A stretch of DNA of 61,663 nt, taken from positions 9,957 to 71,619 of the forward strand of contig NZ_KE557288.1 of the NCBI RefSeq assembly GCF_000442255.1. Direction: 5' to 3'. The notes under the pieces were generated by a model. It saw only the letters and a list, made by a program, of their open reading frames with translations, made no database searches and was not told where the DNA came from. Of this stretch, positions 37,281-46,734 are shown in pieces. The DNA is from Salipiger mucosus DSM 16094 (GTDB taxonomy: Bacteria > Pseudomonadota > Alphaproteobacteria > Rhodobacterales > Rhodobacteraceae). Made by a program: the position numbers and the translations under genes. Every line of letters begins with the position of its first letter. Position 1 is the first letter of the stretch.

Positions 37281-38954
37281 TTATTCCACATTTGGAATAT
37301 AACTTTCGAGCGAGATCACACGATCGGCGCTCGCCAATTCGGCGCTGCGATGAGAGGCGGTCAAGATGGCCGCACGGGGCAAAAACGCGCGGACTCCGGC
37401 CAGCACGCGCGCCGCGGTCCCGGGGTCCAGCCCCTCGGTCGGCTCGTCCAGCAGCAGCACCGCGGGCCGGCGCAGCAGGGCGCGGGCCAGCACCAGCCGG
37501 CGCGCCTGTCCGCCCGACAGCCCGGCGCCGCCCTCGCCCAGCTGCGTGTCCAGCCCGTCGCGTGCGTCCAGCGCATCGGCGAGGGCAACGGTCTCCAGCG
37601 CCGCGCGCGCATCTGCGTCGGTCAGCGCGGGATCGGCGAGCGCAAGGTTCTCGCGGATGCTGCCCGCGATCAGGGCCGAACGCTGCGGCACCAGCGTCAG
37701 CGTGTCGCGCAGCGGGGGTGCGGGCCAGGCGGCCAGCGGCGTGCCCTGCAGAAGCACCTCGCCGGCGGTGGCCGGCAGCACGCCCGCCAGCACGTCGAGC
37801 AGCGTGCTCTTGCCCAGCCCGCTGGCGCCCCGGATCGCCAGCGTCTCGCCCGGCGCGACGGCAAAGCCCAGGTCGTGCACCAGCAGCCGCGCCCAGCCCG
37901 GGCGCGTCATCGACAGGTGCCGCACCTCGAGCGCGGCCGTCGCCCTCGCGGGCGCAGAAGGCATGGCGCGTTGCTCGGGCGGCGCCTCGGGCACGTCGAC
38001 AAGCACCCGGTCGGCCGCGTCGCGCATGCGCCCGATCTCGGCCATGCCCCGGCGCAGCGGCAGCAGGGTCTCGGGCAGCGCCAGCGCCACGAAGACGCCC
38101 ACGGCCGCGAGCGCCGGGTCGATCTCGCGCCCCGCGACCAGCCAGCCCGAGAGCGCAAAGACCCCCGCCGCCACCAGCGTCACGATCACCGACAGCATCA
38201 GCCCGGCGCCCGTGTCGACGGCGTCGAGCCGGTCCATCGCGGCGCGAGCCTCGGCCTCGGTCTCGTCCAGCGCGGCGCGCCAGCGCGGCAGGGTGCCCTG
38301 AAGGATCGCCTCGCGCCGCCCCCGGAACAGGCCGATGGCCCCCTGCCGCAAGGCCTGCATCGCGCGTTCGGCCCGTGACGACAGGCCCAGCGTCGCGCGT
38401 CCCAGCCGCCAGAGCACGACACCGCCGCCCAGCACGTAGCCAAGGGCGATCGACATGGCGACGGCGTGCGAGGTCAGCGCCCAGAGCGCGGCGAAGGCGG
38501 CGACATGCGCCAGCAGCGCCGCCGCCACGGGCAGCGCGAGCCGCAGCACCACCCCGTCGAGGGCATCGACATCCGCCGTGATCCGCGTCAGCGCCACCGC
38601 CCCGCGCAGGCGGCGCAACTCGGCAAAGGACTGGGTTTCGAGCCGCTCCAGCAGCCGGACCCGCAGGCGGGTGAGCGCGCGCAGCGTCGCGTCATGCGTG
38701 AGCAGCCGCTCGCCGTAGCGCGCTGCGGCACGGCCGAGCGCGAGAAATCGGATCCCCGCGCTGGGGCGGAAGACGTCGAAAGCGATGCCGATCCCGGCCA
38801 GCCCCGCCAGCCCGGTCGCGGTGATGAACCAACCCGAGAGGCCCAGCAGCGCCACCCCCATGAGCAGCACCACGACCGACAGCGCCGCGCCCCGCCACAT
38901 GGCGCCGGGCTCGGACCGCCAGAGCAACCGCAGGATGCGCCACAGCCGGATCAT
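37281..38954 (-). CDS. cydC: Thiol reductant ABC exporter subunit CydC
   Basis: A 557-residue fused permease-ATPase needed for cytochrome bd assembly, exporting cysteine/glutathione to the periplasm with CydD. Six spans occupy residues 1-300. The ATPase has Walker A GASGLGKST, signature ALSGGQARR-like (GAGLSGGQARRLVLARALLR) and Walker B VLLLDEPTEGLD. Start overlaps the cydD stop by 4 bp. Confidence 0.93.
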   Translation of the reverse strand: MIRLWRILRLLWRSEPGAMWRGAALSVVVLLMGVALLGLSGWFITATGLAGLAGIGIAFDVFRPSAGIRFLALGRAAARYGERLLTHDATLRALTRLRVRLLERLETQSFAELRRLRGAVALTRITADVDALDGVVLRLALPVAAALLAHVAAFAALWALTSHAVAMSIALGYVLGGGVVLWRLGRATLGLSSRAERAMQALRQGAIGLFRGRREAILQGTLPRWRAALDETEAEARAAMDRLDAVDTGAGLMLSVIVTLVAAGVFALSGWLVAGREIDPALAAVGVFVALALPETLLPLRRGMAEIGRMRDAADRVLVDVPEAPPEQRAMPSAPARATAALEVRHLSMTRPGWARLLVHDLGFAVAPGETLAIRGASGLGKSTLLDVLAGVLPATAGEVLLQGTPLAAWPAPPLRDTLTLVPQRSALIAGSIRENLALADPALTDADARAALETVALADALDARDGLDTQLGEGGAGLSGGQARRLVLARALLRRPAVLLLDEPTEGLDPGTAARVLAGVRAFLPRAAILTASHRSAELASADRVISLESYIPNVE

Positions 38955-40600
38955 GGCGCGGCCTCCAGCGTCACCACGCGCCCCAGTGCCCCCGCGAGCG
39001 AGGTGTCGTGCGTCGCGACGATCACCGTGCGCCCCTCGGCGGCAAGCTCGGTCAGCGCGGCGGTGATCGCGGTGCCCGTGGCGGCGTCGAGGTCCGCGGT
39101 CGGTTCGTCGGCGAGCACCACCTCGGCCCCGGTCAGGAAGGCCCGCGCCAGCAGCAGGCGCCGCGCCTCGCCGCCCGAGACGCCGGCGCCGGTCTCGCCC
39201 AGCCGCGTCTCGAGCCCCTCGGGCAGCGCCGCGACGATCTCTGCCGCCCGCGCTCTTTCGAGCGCGCGTCGCATGTCGGTACCGCTGTCGTGCGGATCGA
39301 GGAAGCGGCGCAGGGTCATGTCCGGGACGTGCACGCTTTGCGGCACATGGGCGATCCGCGCGCGCCAGGCGTCGGCGCTCTCGTCCGTCAGGGGCTGCCC
39401 CGCCACCTCCACGACGCCCGTCTCGGGTCGGGTCAGCCCCGCGACAAGATCCAGCGTGGTCGACTTGCCCACACCGCTCGGGCCCTGCAGCGCGACGCTC
39501 TCGCCCGCGGCCACCTCGAGATCGGGCAGCGCCAGCACCGCGCCGCCGCGCCGTACGGTGACGCCTTTCAGATGTACGGAGGCCGGCCCGGGCAGCGGCG
39601 CGGCGTCGCCGCCCTGCCCCAGCACGGCAGGCGTCTCGTCAGCTGTCAGCGCGTCGACCTCGTCGGCCACCGCCTCGGCGGCGGCGCGGTCGTGCCAGGC
39701 GCTCGCGAGATCGCGCAGCGGCTGGAAGAACTCTGGCGCCAGCAACAGCAGGAAGACGCCCTCGCCCACCGTCAGCGGCGCACCCCAGGTGCCGAAGTGG
39801 AAGACGCCCAGCAGCGAGAAGCCCACGTAGACCGCCACCAGCGCGACGCCGAGCGCCGAGAAGAGCTCGAGCACCGTCGAGGACAGGAAGGCCACGCGCA
39901 GCACCGACATGGTGCGTGCCCGCAGCCCGTCGGCGCGCGCCTCGAAGGCCGCGCGCGAGGCCGCGCCGGCGTTCAGAAGCAGGATGTCCGGCATCGCGGC
40001 GATGCGGTCGATCAGCAGGCTGTTGAGCGCACCGACCTCGACCATCTGCTTGGCACTGGCCTCTTTCGCGGCCATGCCGACAAGCGCCATGAAGAGCGGA
40101 ATCAGCGGCCCCGCGATCAGCAGGATCAGCGCCACCGGCCATGACATCGAGGCCGCGACGGCGATGAAGACCAGCGGCAGCACCTTGGCGCGCAGCATCG
40201 CCGGGCGGTAGCGGGTGATCCAGGGACCGAGCGCGGCAAGTTTCTCGGTCAGCATGGCCGCCAGCGCGGCCGACGAGGTCGCCCCTTCGGGCCGCAGCGC
40301 CTCGCGCGTGACGACACCCTGGCGCAGTTTGTGGATGACACCGTCGGCGGCGGCGTAGCACTGGCGCGCCGACATGCGCTCGACCACCGCGCGCAGCAGG
40401 CCCCATCCGGCGAAGAAGGCGGCGGCGACCAGGCTGCGCGTCGCATCGGCGCCAGAGACCCAGCCCTGCACGCCCCATGCCAGCGCCATGGCCTGCAACG
40501 GCCAGAACAGTCCTGCCGCCACCGAGAGCATGGCCGCGCGGCGCAGGCGGCCAATGGCCTCCGTCGACAGGAGGCGGTCTGCGGTCGGTCGGCGGGCCAA
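38951..40600 (-). CDS. cydD: Thiol reductant ABC exporter subunit CydD
   Basis: A 549-residue partner of CydC with the same fused layout. Six spans lie in residues 20-300. The ATPase shows Walker A GPSGVGKST, signature VSGGEARRLLLARAF and Walker B VVLADEPTADLD. First gene of the cydDCABX cluster. Confidence 0.93.
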   Translation of the reverse strand: MARRPTADRLLSTEAIGRLRRAAMLSVAAGLFWPLQAMALAWGVQGWVSGADATRSLVAAAFFAGWGLLRAVVERMSARQCYAAADGVIHKLRQGVVTREALRPEGATSSAALAAMLTEKLAALGPWITRYRPAMLRAKVLPLVFIAVAASMSWPVALILLIAGPLIPLFMALVGMAAKEASAKQMVEVGALNSLLIDRIAAMPDILLLNAGAASRAAFEARADGLRARTMSVLRVAFLSSTVLELFSALGVALVAVYVGFSLLGVFHFGTWGAPLTVGEGVFLLLLAPEFFQPLRDLASAWHDRAAAEAVADEVDALTADETPAVLGQGGDAAPLPGPASVHLKGVTVRRGGAVLALPDLEVAAGESVALQGPSGVGKSTTLDLVAGLTRPETGVVEVAGQPLTDESADAWRARIAHVPQSVHVPDMTLRRFLDPHDSGTDMRRALERARAAEIVAALPEGLETRLGETGAGVSGGEARRLLLARAFLTGAEVVLADEPTADLDAATGTAITAALTELAAEGRTVIVATHDTSLAGALGRVVTLEAAP

Positions 40601-40681
40601 GGCGTCTCCGGTTCGTCAGCCGCCCCCCGACCGTATAGGCGCAGGGCGCGGGCGCAATGCAAACCGGGCGCCTCCGGCGCG

Positions 40682-42271
40682 TCACTCCGCCGCTGCGGGC
40701 AGGATCTCGGACCGGTGCGCGGCCATCCAGTCGTCGAGCGCGGTCACCTGTTCGGGCCGCATCCGCAGGCCCAGCTTGCTGCGACGCCAGACCACGTCGG
40801 CGGCGCTGCGGGCGAACTCGTGCTCCATCAGCCAGGTCACCTCGCGCTCGGTCAGGTCCGCGCCGAAACGGCGACCGAGGTCGGCCTCGGTCGTGGCGTC
40901 GCCCAGAAGGTCGCGCGCCTCGGTGCCGTAGGCCCGGACGAGCCGCCGCGCCCAGCGGTCGTCGAGAAAGACGTAGTCCTCGAGCAACTGATCCACGAGC
41001 GCCTGGAAGCCGCCGACGGCAAAGTCGCCACCGGGCAGCGGGGCGCCCGCGGTCCAGGGCTTGCCGGTGCCGGGCAGTTGCGAGGCGATCTTTTCCAGCG
41101 CGGCCTCGGCGAGCCGCCGGTAGGTGGTGATCTTGCCGCCGAAGACATTGAGCAGCGGCGCGCCGCCCTCGTCCTCGAGCTTGAGGACATATTCGCGTGT
41201 CGCCGCCGTCGCGCTGCGCGCCCCGTCGTCGTAGAGCGGACGCACCCCGGAATAGGTCCAGACCACGTCGTCGCGGGTGAGCTGGCGCTTGAAGTACTGG
41301 TTCGCGAAGTTCAGCAGGTAGTCCTGCTCCTCGACGGTGCACTCGGGCTCCATGTCGGGATCGACCTGTTTGGCCTCGGTGGTGCCGATCAGGGTGAAAT
41401 CCGTCTCGTAGGGGATCGCGAAGATGATCCGTCCGTCGGTCCCCTGGAAGAAATAGGCCTTGTCGTGGTCGAAAATCCGCCGCGTGACGATGTGCGAGCC
41501 GCGCACCAGCCGCACGGAATCCTTCGAGGGCAGGTCGATGCGGTCCTGCAGCACCTCCCCGACCCAGGGACCGGCGGCATTGACCAGCATCTTCGCCCGG
41601 TACTCGTGCCGCTTGCCGGTCTCGTCCTCGGTCTCGATCTCCCAGTGATCGTCCTTGCGGGCGGTGCGCACGACCTTGTTGCGCACGAGGATCTCGGCCC
41701 CGTGCGCCTGCGCGTCGCGCGCGTTCAGCACCACGAGCCGCGAGTCCTCGACCCAGCAGTCGGAGTATTCCCAGGCCCGCTCGAACCGGTCCTGCAGGGG
41801 CGTGCCCTCGGCGCCGTGCTCGAGGTCGACCGTCTTCGTGCCGGGCAGGATGCGGCGTCCGCCCAGGTGGTCGTACATGAACAGGCCAAGCCGGATCAGC
41901 CACCAGGGCCGCCGGCCCTTCATCCAGGGCATGACCCGCGACAGCAGCCGTGAGGTGGGCGTTTCGCTCTCGAAGCGCATGTCGCCGCTGAAGGGCAGCA
42001 CGAAGCGCATCGGCCAGCTGATGTGCGGCATCGCCTTGAGCAGCACTTCACGCTCGGCCAGCGCTTCGTGCACCAGCCGGAACTCGAAGAACTCGAGGTA
42101 GCGCAGCCCGCCGTGAAAGAGCTTGGTCGACGACGACGAGGTTGCCTGCGCGAGGTCGTTCATCTCGGCGAGGGTGACGCTCAGCCCCCGACCCGCGGCA
42201 TCGCGGGCGATCCCGCAACCGTTCACGCCGCCACCGATCACGAATAGATCCCGAACTTCGGAAGAAGACAT
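40682..42271 (-). CDS. glpD: Aerobic glycerol-3-phosphate dehydrogenase
   Basis: A 529-residue FAD enzyme that oxidises glycerol 3-phosphate to dihydroxyacetone phosphate and feeds electrons to the quinone pool. The FAD-binding motif is VIGGGVNGCGIARDAAGRGL near the N-terminus, followed by the FHGGLRYLE motif and the C-terminal domain. The cydDCAB genes lie downstream on the same strand, about 80 bp away, which could couple respiratory dehydrogenase and oxidase, but that is inference. No regulator gene was recognised near it. Confidence 0.93.
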   Translation of the reverse strand: MSSSEVRDLFVIGGGVNGCGIARDAAGRGLSVTLAEMNDLAQATSSSSTKLFHGGLRYLEFFEFRLVHEALAEREVLLKAMPHISWPMRFVLPFSGDMRFESETPTSRLLSRVMPWMKGRRPWWLIRLGLFMYDHLGGRRILPGTKTVDLEHGAEGTPLQDRFERAWEYSDCWVEDSRLVVLNARDAQAHGAEILVRNKVVRTARKDDHWEIETEDETGKRHEYRAKMLVNAAGPWVGEVLQDRIDLPSKDSVRLVRGSHIVTRRIFDHDKAYFFQGTDGRIIFAIPYETDFTLIGTTEAKQVDPDMEPECTVEEQDYLLNFANQYFKRQLTRDDVVWTYSGVRPLYDDGARSATAATREYVLKLEDEGGAPLLNVFGGKITTYRRLAEAALEKIASQLPGTGKPWTAGAPLPGGDFAVGGFQALVDQLLEDYVFLDDRWARRLVRAYGTEARDLLGDATTEADLGRRFGADLTEREVTWLMEHEFARSAADVVWRRSKLGLRMRPEQVTALDDWMAAHRSEILPAAAE

Positions 42272-42411
42272 CCTAGTCCTCCTTTGCGGTTTCTCCGATA
42301 CCTAGCATCGGAGCCCCGAAAGGAAAACATGAGGGGCCCGGCCTGCCCCGCCGGCGGCCGGGGCTGCCTGCGCTTCGGGCAGATTGTGCCGGGCTCCGGG
42401 GCTGCCGCGCC

Positions 42412-44301
42412 TCAGTCGCGCGGCAGGTCCTTGGGCCGCATCATGCGCTTCTGCGCCGCGATGCGGAACGGCGCGTTCGGGGCGCCGTAGCCGTCGTAGT
42501 CCCCGTCGCGCTGGACGATCTCGAAGAAGAAGCCGCCGGCGAAGGGCTGACTGTAGAACTGGAAGAAGGCGCCGCGCGCGTCCTCGTCGTAGAGGATGTT
42601 CGCCGCCTTCATCGCCTCGAGCATCTCGGGCTCGAGCGTGAAGCGCGCGGCAAGATCGTCGTAGTAGTTGCGCGTCATCGGCAGCGGCGCGAAGCCCAGC
42701 TCGGCCATGCGGCGCGCGGTGGCGAAGATGTCGCGCGTGGTGAAGGCCACGTGCTGCACCGCCCCGCCGAAGCTGTCGGCAAGAAACCCGCCGGCCAGCG
42801 TGCGATGCGTCTCGGCCCCGTTGAGCGTCAGGCGCAGGCGCCGGTCGGGCGCCTGGATCGCCTGGCTGCGCACCACTCCGTCGGGGTCGATCACGTCGAC
42901 CATGACGCTGCGGTCCATGTCGAAGATCGAGGTGTAGAACAGCGACCAGGTCAGCATCTCGTCGTAGTTCATGGTCTCGGCCACGTGGTCCACCCGCTCG
43001 AGCCCCGCGTCGCGCGGCGTGTCGGCATCGGTCTTGCGGAACTCGACCGACCAGACGTCTGACAGGCCGCTGCTGTCGTCGATGAAGTGCATGAGGCTGC
43101 CGCCCACGCTGCGGATCGCGGGGATCTCCAGCTCGCCCGGCCCGACAGCCTGCCGGAAGGGCGTGGCGCCGAGGGCGACGGCGCGCTCGACCGTCTCGTC
43201 GACGCTGGCGACGCGCAGGCCGATGTCGCAGACCGTGGTGCCGTGCATGCTGAAGGCCGAGGCGGCAAAGCCCTCGGTCTCGCCGTTGAGAACGATCCGC
43301 ACCTCGCCCTGCTGCCAGAGCGCCACCTTCTTCGAGACGTGGTTGCCGACATGCGTGAAGCCCATCGCGGCCAGCAGGCGCTCCAGCGCCTCGGCCTCGG
43401 CGCCGCGGGTGGCGAACTCGACGAACTCGACGCCCTGCGCGGTCACGCGGTCGGGGATCTCGGGCACGTCGATGCGGATGTCGGGCTCGTCCCGGCGCAC
43501 CCGGTCCATGAGCGCCACGAGCGAGCGGTGCCCGTCGCGCGCAAGGCTGTCGGGCCGGGCGCCGCGGAACTGGTCGTTGAAGATCTCGAGACTGATCGGC
43601 CCGTCGTATCCTGTCGCGGCCACGGCACGCATGAAGCCGGTGACGTCGAGGTCGCCCTCGCCCGGCATGTTGCGGAAGTGGCGCGACCAGTAGAGCAGGT
43701 CCATGTCGATGCGCGGTGCATCGGCCAGCTGGACAAAGAAGATGCGGTCGCCGGGGATGCGCCGGATGGTGTCCGGGTCGATGCCGCGCGCCAGCGTGTG
43801 AAAGCTGTCGACGATCAGCCCGATGTTGGGATGGTCTGCGCGGCGCACGATCTCCCAGGCATCGCGGTGGTCGTTGACGTGCCGCCCCCAGGCCAGCGCC
43901 TCGTAGCCGACCTTGATGCCGCGCGGCGCCGCGATCTCGCCCAGCTCGGCCAGGTCGTCGGCGGCGCGGTCGATGCCGCCGAGCGCCTCGGGGTGGGTCG
44001 AGGAACAGATCAGGATGCGGTCGGTGCCCAGCTCGCCCATGACGTCGAACTTGTGCCGCGCGCGGTCGAAGGCCTTCTCGCGCAGGCGGCCGGTCAGCCC
44101 CTCGAAATCGCGGAACGGCTGGAAGAGCGTGATCTCGAGCCCCTTGTCGCGGATCATCTGCCCGATCTCGCGCGGGGTGCCGCTGTCGGCGATGAAATCC
44201 TGTTCGAAGATCTCGATCCCGTCGAAACCGGCCTTCGCGATGGCGTCGAGCTTTTCCCGCAGGTTGCCCGAGATCGAAACCGTGGCGATGGAGGTCTTCA
44301 T
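42412..44301 (-). CDS. Fused sugar-isomerase-like/HPPD-like protein (QuiC-type 3-dehydroshikimate dehydratase)
   Basis: A 629-residue two-domain protein beginning MKTSIATVSISGNLREKLDA at ATG 44301. Residues 1-290 form a TIM-barrel of the sugar-phosphate isomerase/AP-endonuclease-2 family (GFDGIEIFEQDFIADSGTPR, then GYEALAWGRHVND and LIVDSFHTLARG). Residues 300-629 form two VOC repeats as in 4-hydroxyphenylpyruvate dioxygenase (FVEFATRGAEAEALERLLAA, VQHVAFTTRDIFATARRMAE). Pseudomonas QuiC1 has this fusion and is a 3-dehydroshikimate dehydratase making protocatechuate; that role is inferred here. No other quinate genes are near. Confidence 0.88.
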   Translation of the reverse strand: MKTSIATVSISGNLREKLDAIAKAGFDGIEIFEQDFIADSGTPREIGQMIRDKGLEITLFQPFRDFEGLTGRLREKAFDRARHKFDVMGELGTDRILICSSTHPEALGGIDRAADDLAELGEIAAPRGIKVGYEALAWGRHVNDHRDAWEIVRRADHPNIGLIVDSFHTLARGIDPDTIRRIPGDRIFFVQLADAPRIDMDLLYWSRHFRNMPGEGDLDVTGFMRAVAATGYDGPISLEIFNDQFRGARPDSLARDGHRSLVALMDRVRRDEPDIRIDVPEIPDRVTAQGVEFVEFATRGAEAEALERLLAAMGFTHVGNHVSKKVALWQQGEVRIVLNGETEGFAASAFSMHGTTVCDIGLRVASVDETVERAVALGATPFRQAVGPGELEIPAIRSVGGSLMHFIDDSSGLSDVWSVEFRKTDADTPRDAGLERVDHVAETMNYDEMLTWSLFYTSIFDMDRSVMVDVIDPDGVVRSQAIQAPDRRLRLTLNGAETHRTLAGGFLADSFGGAVQHVAFTTRDIFATARRMAELGFAPLPMTRNYYDDLAARFTLEPEMLEAMKAANILYDEDARGAFFQFYSQPFAGGFFFEIVQRDGDYDGYGAPNAPFRIAAQKRMMRPKDLPRD

Positions 44302-44466
44302 CCGGTTGGCTCCGCTGTCCGTGGCCCCGCGCGGGGCGCTGCTGTCAGGACCACCACAGTCGACCATCCACCCCCGTAACGTCAAATACCCATATCGGGC
44401 CCGTCATAACCTGATGTTAACACTCTCAAGCGATGCCGGGGCGGACAATGACCACCCCGGGGATGT

Positions 44467-45282
44467 TCAGTACTCGTGATGGAAGCCGGTGTTGTGCAGC
44501 CGCCGGGCCGTGATGCGCTGCGTGCCGGGCGTGTCCGGGCAGCGGATGCGCAGGATCGCGGGATTGGAGGGCCAGCTTCGGCCAAGCGCGATCTCGTAGT
44601 CGAAGCCGCCGCTCAGGTTGTTGAGCGGGTAGCTGCGCGTGGGGCCCCGTCCCGACAGGCGCACCGGACGGAAATCGCCCCGGCCCGCGCGGCGATACCA
44701 GATGGTGTCGAGCTCGTAGGTCGTGCTGCCGGAGGCCGGCTTCAGGGGATTGTCCCGCACCCTCACGCGAAAGTTCCGGGACGAGGTGACGCTTCCCGTG
44801 ATGTTGCAGCGCGCCGGCCCGGGCGCGAGGGTGGTCGACAGGTTCGAGGCCACCAGCCCGCCCCGGCGGCACCGGGTCCAGTGCGTGCCCGGCGGCACGA
44901 GCCAGGCAAAGCAGCCCCCGTCGCGGTAACTTCCCCGCGCCTCGACCCGGCCCCGGGCATTCTCGGCGATCAGGGTATAGGTGCCCGTGGTGCCTGTGGT
45001 CCGGAAAGCGCCCGGCATGTCGGGCGGCCAGCCGAAGGAGCCGTCGGGCAACTGGATGCGCGCCTCGACCTCGCGGCCGTCGTGCAGCAGGCGCACCCGG
45101 CCGACGTTCTCGACCTGCCAGGTGAAGGCGAGCCCCGCCCGGCCGGAGACCTGGGCGCGCTCGATACGGAAGACCTCGATGACGGGCGGGCCGCCCTGCG
45201 CGAGGGCAGGCGCAACGGGAACCAATAGCGGGAATATCAGCGCCGCCAGGGCGACGCGCAGATATGCGGACAAACGGAGCAT
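44467..45282 (-). CDS. Secreted protein of unknown function
   Basis: A 271-residue protein with a signal peptide (YLRVALAALIFPLLVPVAPA). The mature region is rich in Gly, Arg and Thr with beta-type segments (VIEVFRIERAQVSGRAGLAF, TWQVENVGRVRLLHDGREVE) and four Cys. No family recognised. Standing alone on the minus strand, it faces the sialidase-like gene. Confidence 0.6.
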   Translation of the reverse strand: MLRLSAYLRVALAALIFPLLVPVAPALAQGGPPVIEVFRIERAQVSGRAGLAFTWQVENVGRVRLLHDGREVEARIQLPDGSFGWPPDMPGAFRTTGTTGTYTLIAENARGRVEARGSYRDGGCFAWLVPPGTHWTRCRRGGLVASNLSTTLAPGPARCNITGSVTSSRNFRVRVRDNPLKPASGSTTYELDTIWYRRAGRGDFRPVRLSGRGPTRSYPLNNLSGGFDYEIALGRSWPSNPAILRIRCPDTPGTQRITARRLHNTGFHHEY

Positions 45283-45454
45283 GGGAAATCCCTTTATGTC
45301 AAAATGCGGGCCAGGCGTGAAAAATACGACGCAGGAGACGGCCAGACATCACGCGGCCCGACGGCCTGCCCCGCGACGGGCGGACAAGATAATACTCGTT
45401 AAAGTAGCATGAACCGTCCCGTGCTCAAAGCGCGCCTTGACGGGGCGTAGTCAG

Positions 45455-46618
45455 TCAGGGGCGGTCCATGACCTCGACCGAGAGGATCGTCGGCATGTGC
45501 CGGGCGATCTCGTCCCAGCTCTCACCCTCGTCGAGGCTCGCGAAGACCGAGCCGCTGTTGGTCCCGAAATAGACCCCCGCCGGGTCGCGCGCGTCGCCGG
45601 CCATGGCCTGCCGAAGCACGGTGAAGAAGCACCCGTCCTGCGGCAGCCCCTCGCGCAGCGCCCGCCAGGTCCGCCCGCCATCGCGCGAGCGCCAGACCGC
45701 CGCCGCGGCATCAGGCGGAAAGCGTCCCTCGACGTCGCCGTTCAGCGGCAGCGTCCAGATGGTCTCGGGATCGCGCGGATGGACCCGGATCGGGAATCCG
45801 AAGGTCGAGGGCAGCCCCTGGGTGATGTTTTCCCAGCTGCGCCCGCCGTCGGCGGACCGCCAGACGCCGTGGTGGTTCTGCTGGTAGAGCACATCGCCCT
45901 CGCCGGGCGCGCGCATCATGTTGTGCACGCAGAGGCCCGTCTGCCCGTTGCTCGGGGCGGCCGGGTGGCTATGCCCCGCGCAGGCCTCGGCGTTCGCCAG
46001 ACGGTTGCGCCGGTCCCAGGTCCGGCCGCCGTCGTCGGTCGCGAACGACCCCGGCCGACCGAAATGCCGATCCAGAGCGCATCGTGGGTTCGAAGGATGC
46101 GGCACGATCGTGTGCAGCACCAGCCCGGCGGCGCCGGGGGTCCACCCCTCGGCCGAGGGATGCGCGTCGAGGCCGCCGAGCCGGTCCCATGTTTCCCCGC
46201 CGTCCTCGCTCACCAGCAGGCCGGCCGGCTTCACGCCGGCGTAGAGGCGTCCGTGCGCGTGGCAGAGGCTCCAGACCTGGAGGAAGGTCCTGTCGAAGGG
46301 CAGCGGCGTGTCGGTCCATCCGATCATCCGGGCGAAATCCGCATCGTTCGCCGCCCATTCGTCCATCATGCCGCCAGTCAGCCGCGTGACCTCCCAGCTC
46401 TCGCCGCCATCGTGCGAGCGCCAGACGCCCGCTCCGTGCCAGTCGCCGCCACCCCCGGCCCAGAGCGTGCCGGTCTCCGGATCGCCCACGACATGATTGA
46501 TCGGCCAGCCGTCGCAGAATGGCCCGCGCACGCGCCACCCGCCGCGCTCGGAGCCGCCGGAAACCAGGAAAGCGCCCTTGGTCGTTCCGACCAGGACCGT
46601 CAGACCATCTTCGCGCAT
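45455..46618 (-). CDS. Exo-alpha-sialidase-like BNR/WD40 repeat protein
   Basis: A 387-residue beta-propeller-like protein with BNR (Asp-box) repeats: SHDGGESWEV, SEDGGETWDR, TDDGGRTWDR, SADGGRSWEN, SRDGGRTWRA and LDEGESWDE. Start MREDGLTVLVGTTKGAFLVS (ATG 46618); an upstream in-frame reading exists but is Arg-rich. No signal peptide, so cytoplasmic. The Asp-box fold is shared by sialidases, photosystem II assembly factors and others, so sialidase activity is not proven. Its upstream side is truncated by the accessory region boundary at about 46.73 kb. Confidence 0.8.
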   Translation of the reverse strand: MREDGLTVLVGTTKGAFLVSGGSERGGWRVRGPFCDGWPINHVVGDPETGTLWAGGGGDWHGAGVWRSHDGGESWEVTRLTGGMMDEWAANDADFARMIGWTDTPLPFDRTFLQVWSLCHAHGRLYAGVKPAGLLVSEDGGETWDRLGGLDAHPSAEGWTPGAAGLVLHTIVPHPSNPRCALDRHFGRPGSFATDDGGRTWDRRNRLANAEACAGHSHPAAPSNGQTGLCVHNMMRAPGEGDVLYQQNHHGVWRSADGGRSWENITQGLPSTFGFPIRVHPRDPETIWTLPLNGDVEGRFPPDAAAAVWRSRDGGRTWRALREGLPQDGCFFTVLRQAMAGDARDPAGVYFGTNSGSVFASLDEGESWDEIARHMPTILSVEVMDRP

Positions 46619-46734
46619 CGCGGCCTCCTCCGCCAATGACGGCCAGATTACCACGAGGCGGGGCCTCCACCTAGCGCCTTCGCGAGCTCGCGCCCGGCCG
46701 CCCTCGTCCCGCGCCGGGGTCCACCTCCGGGCGA

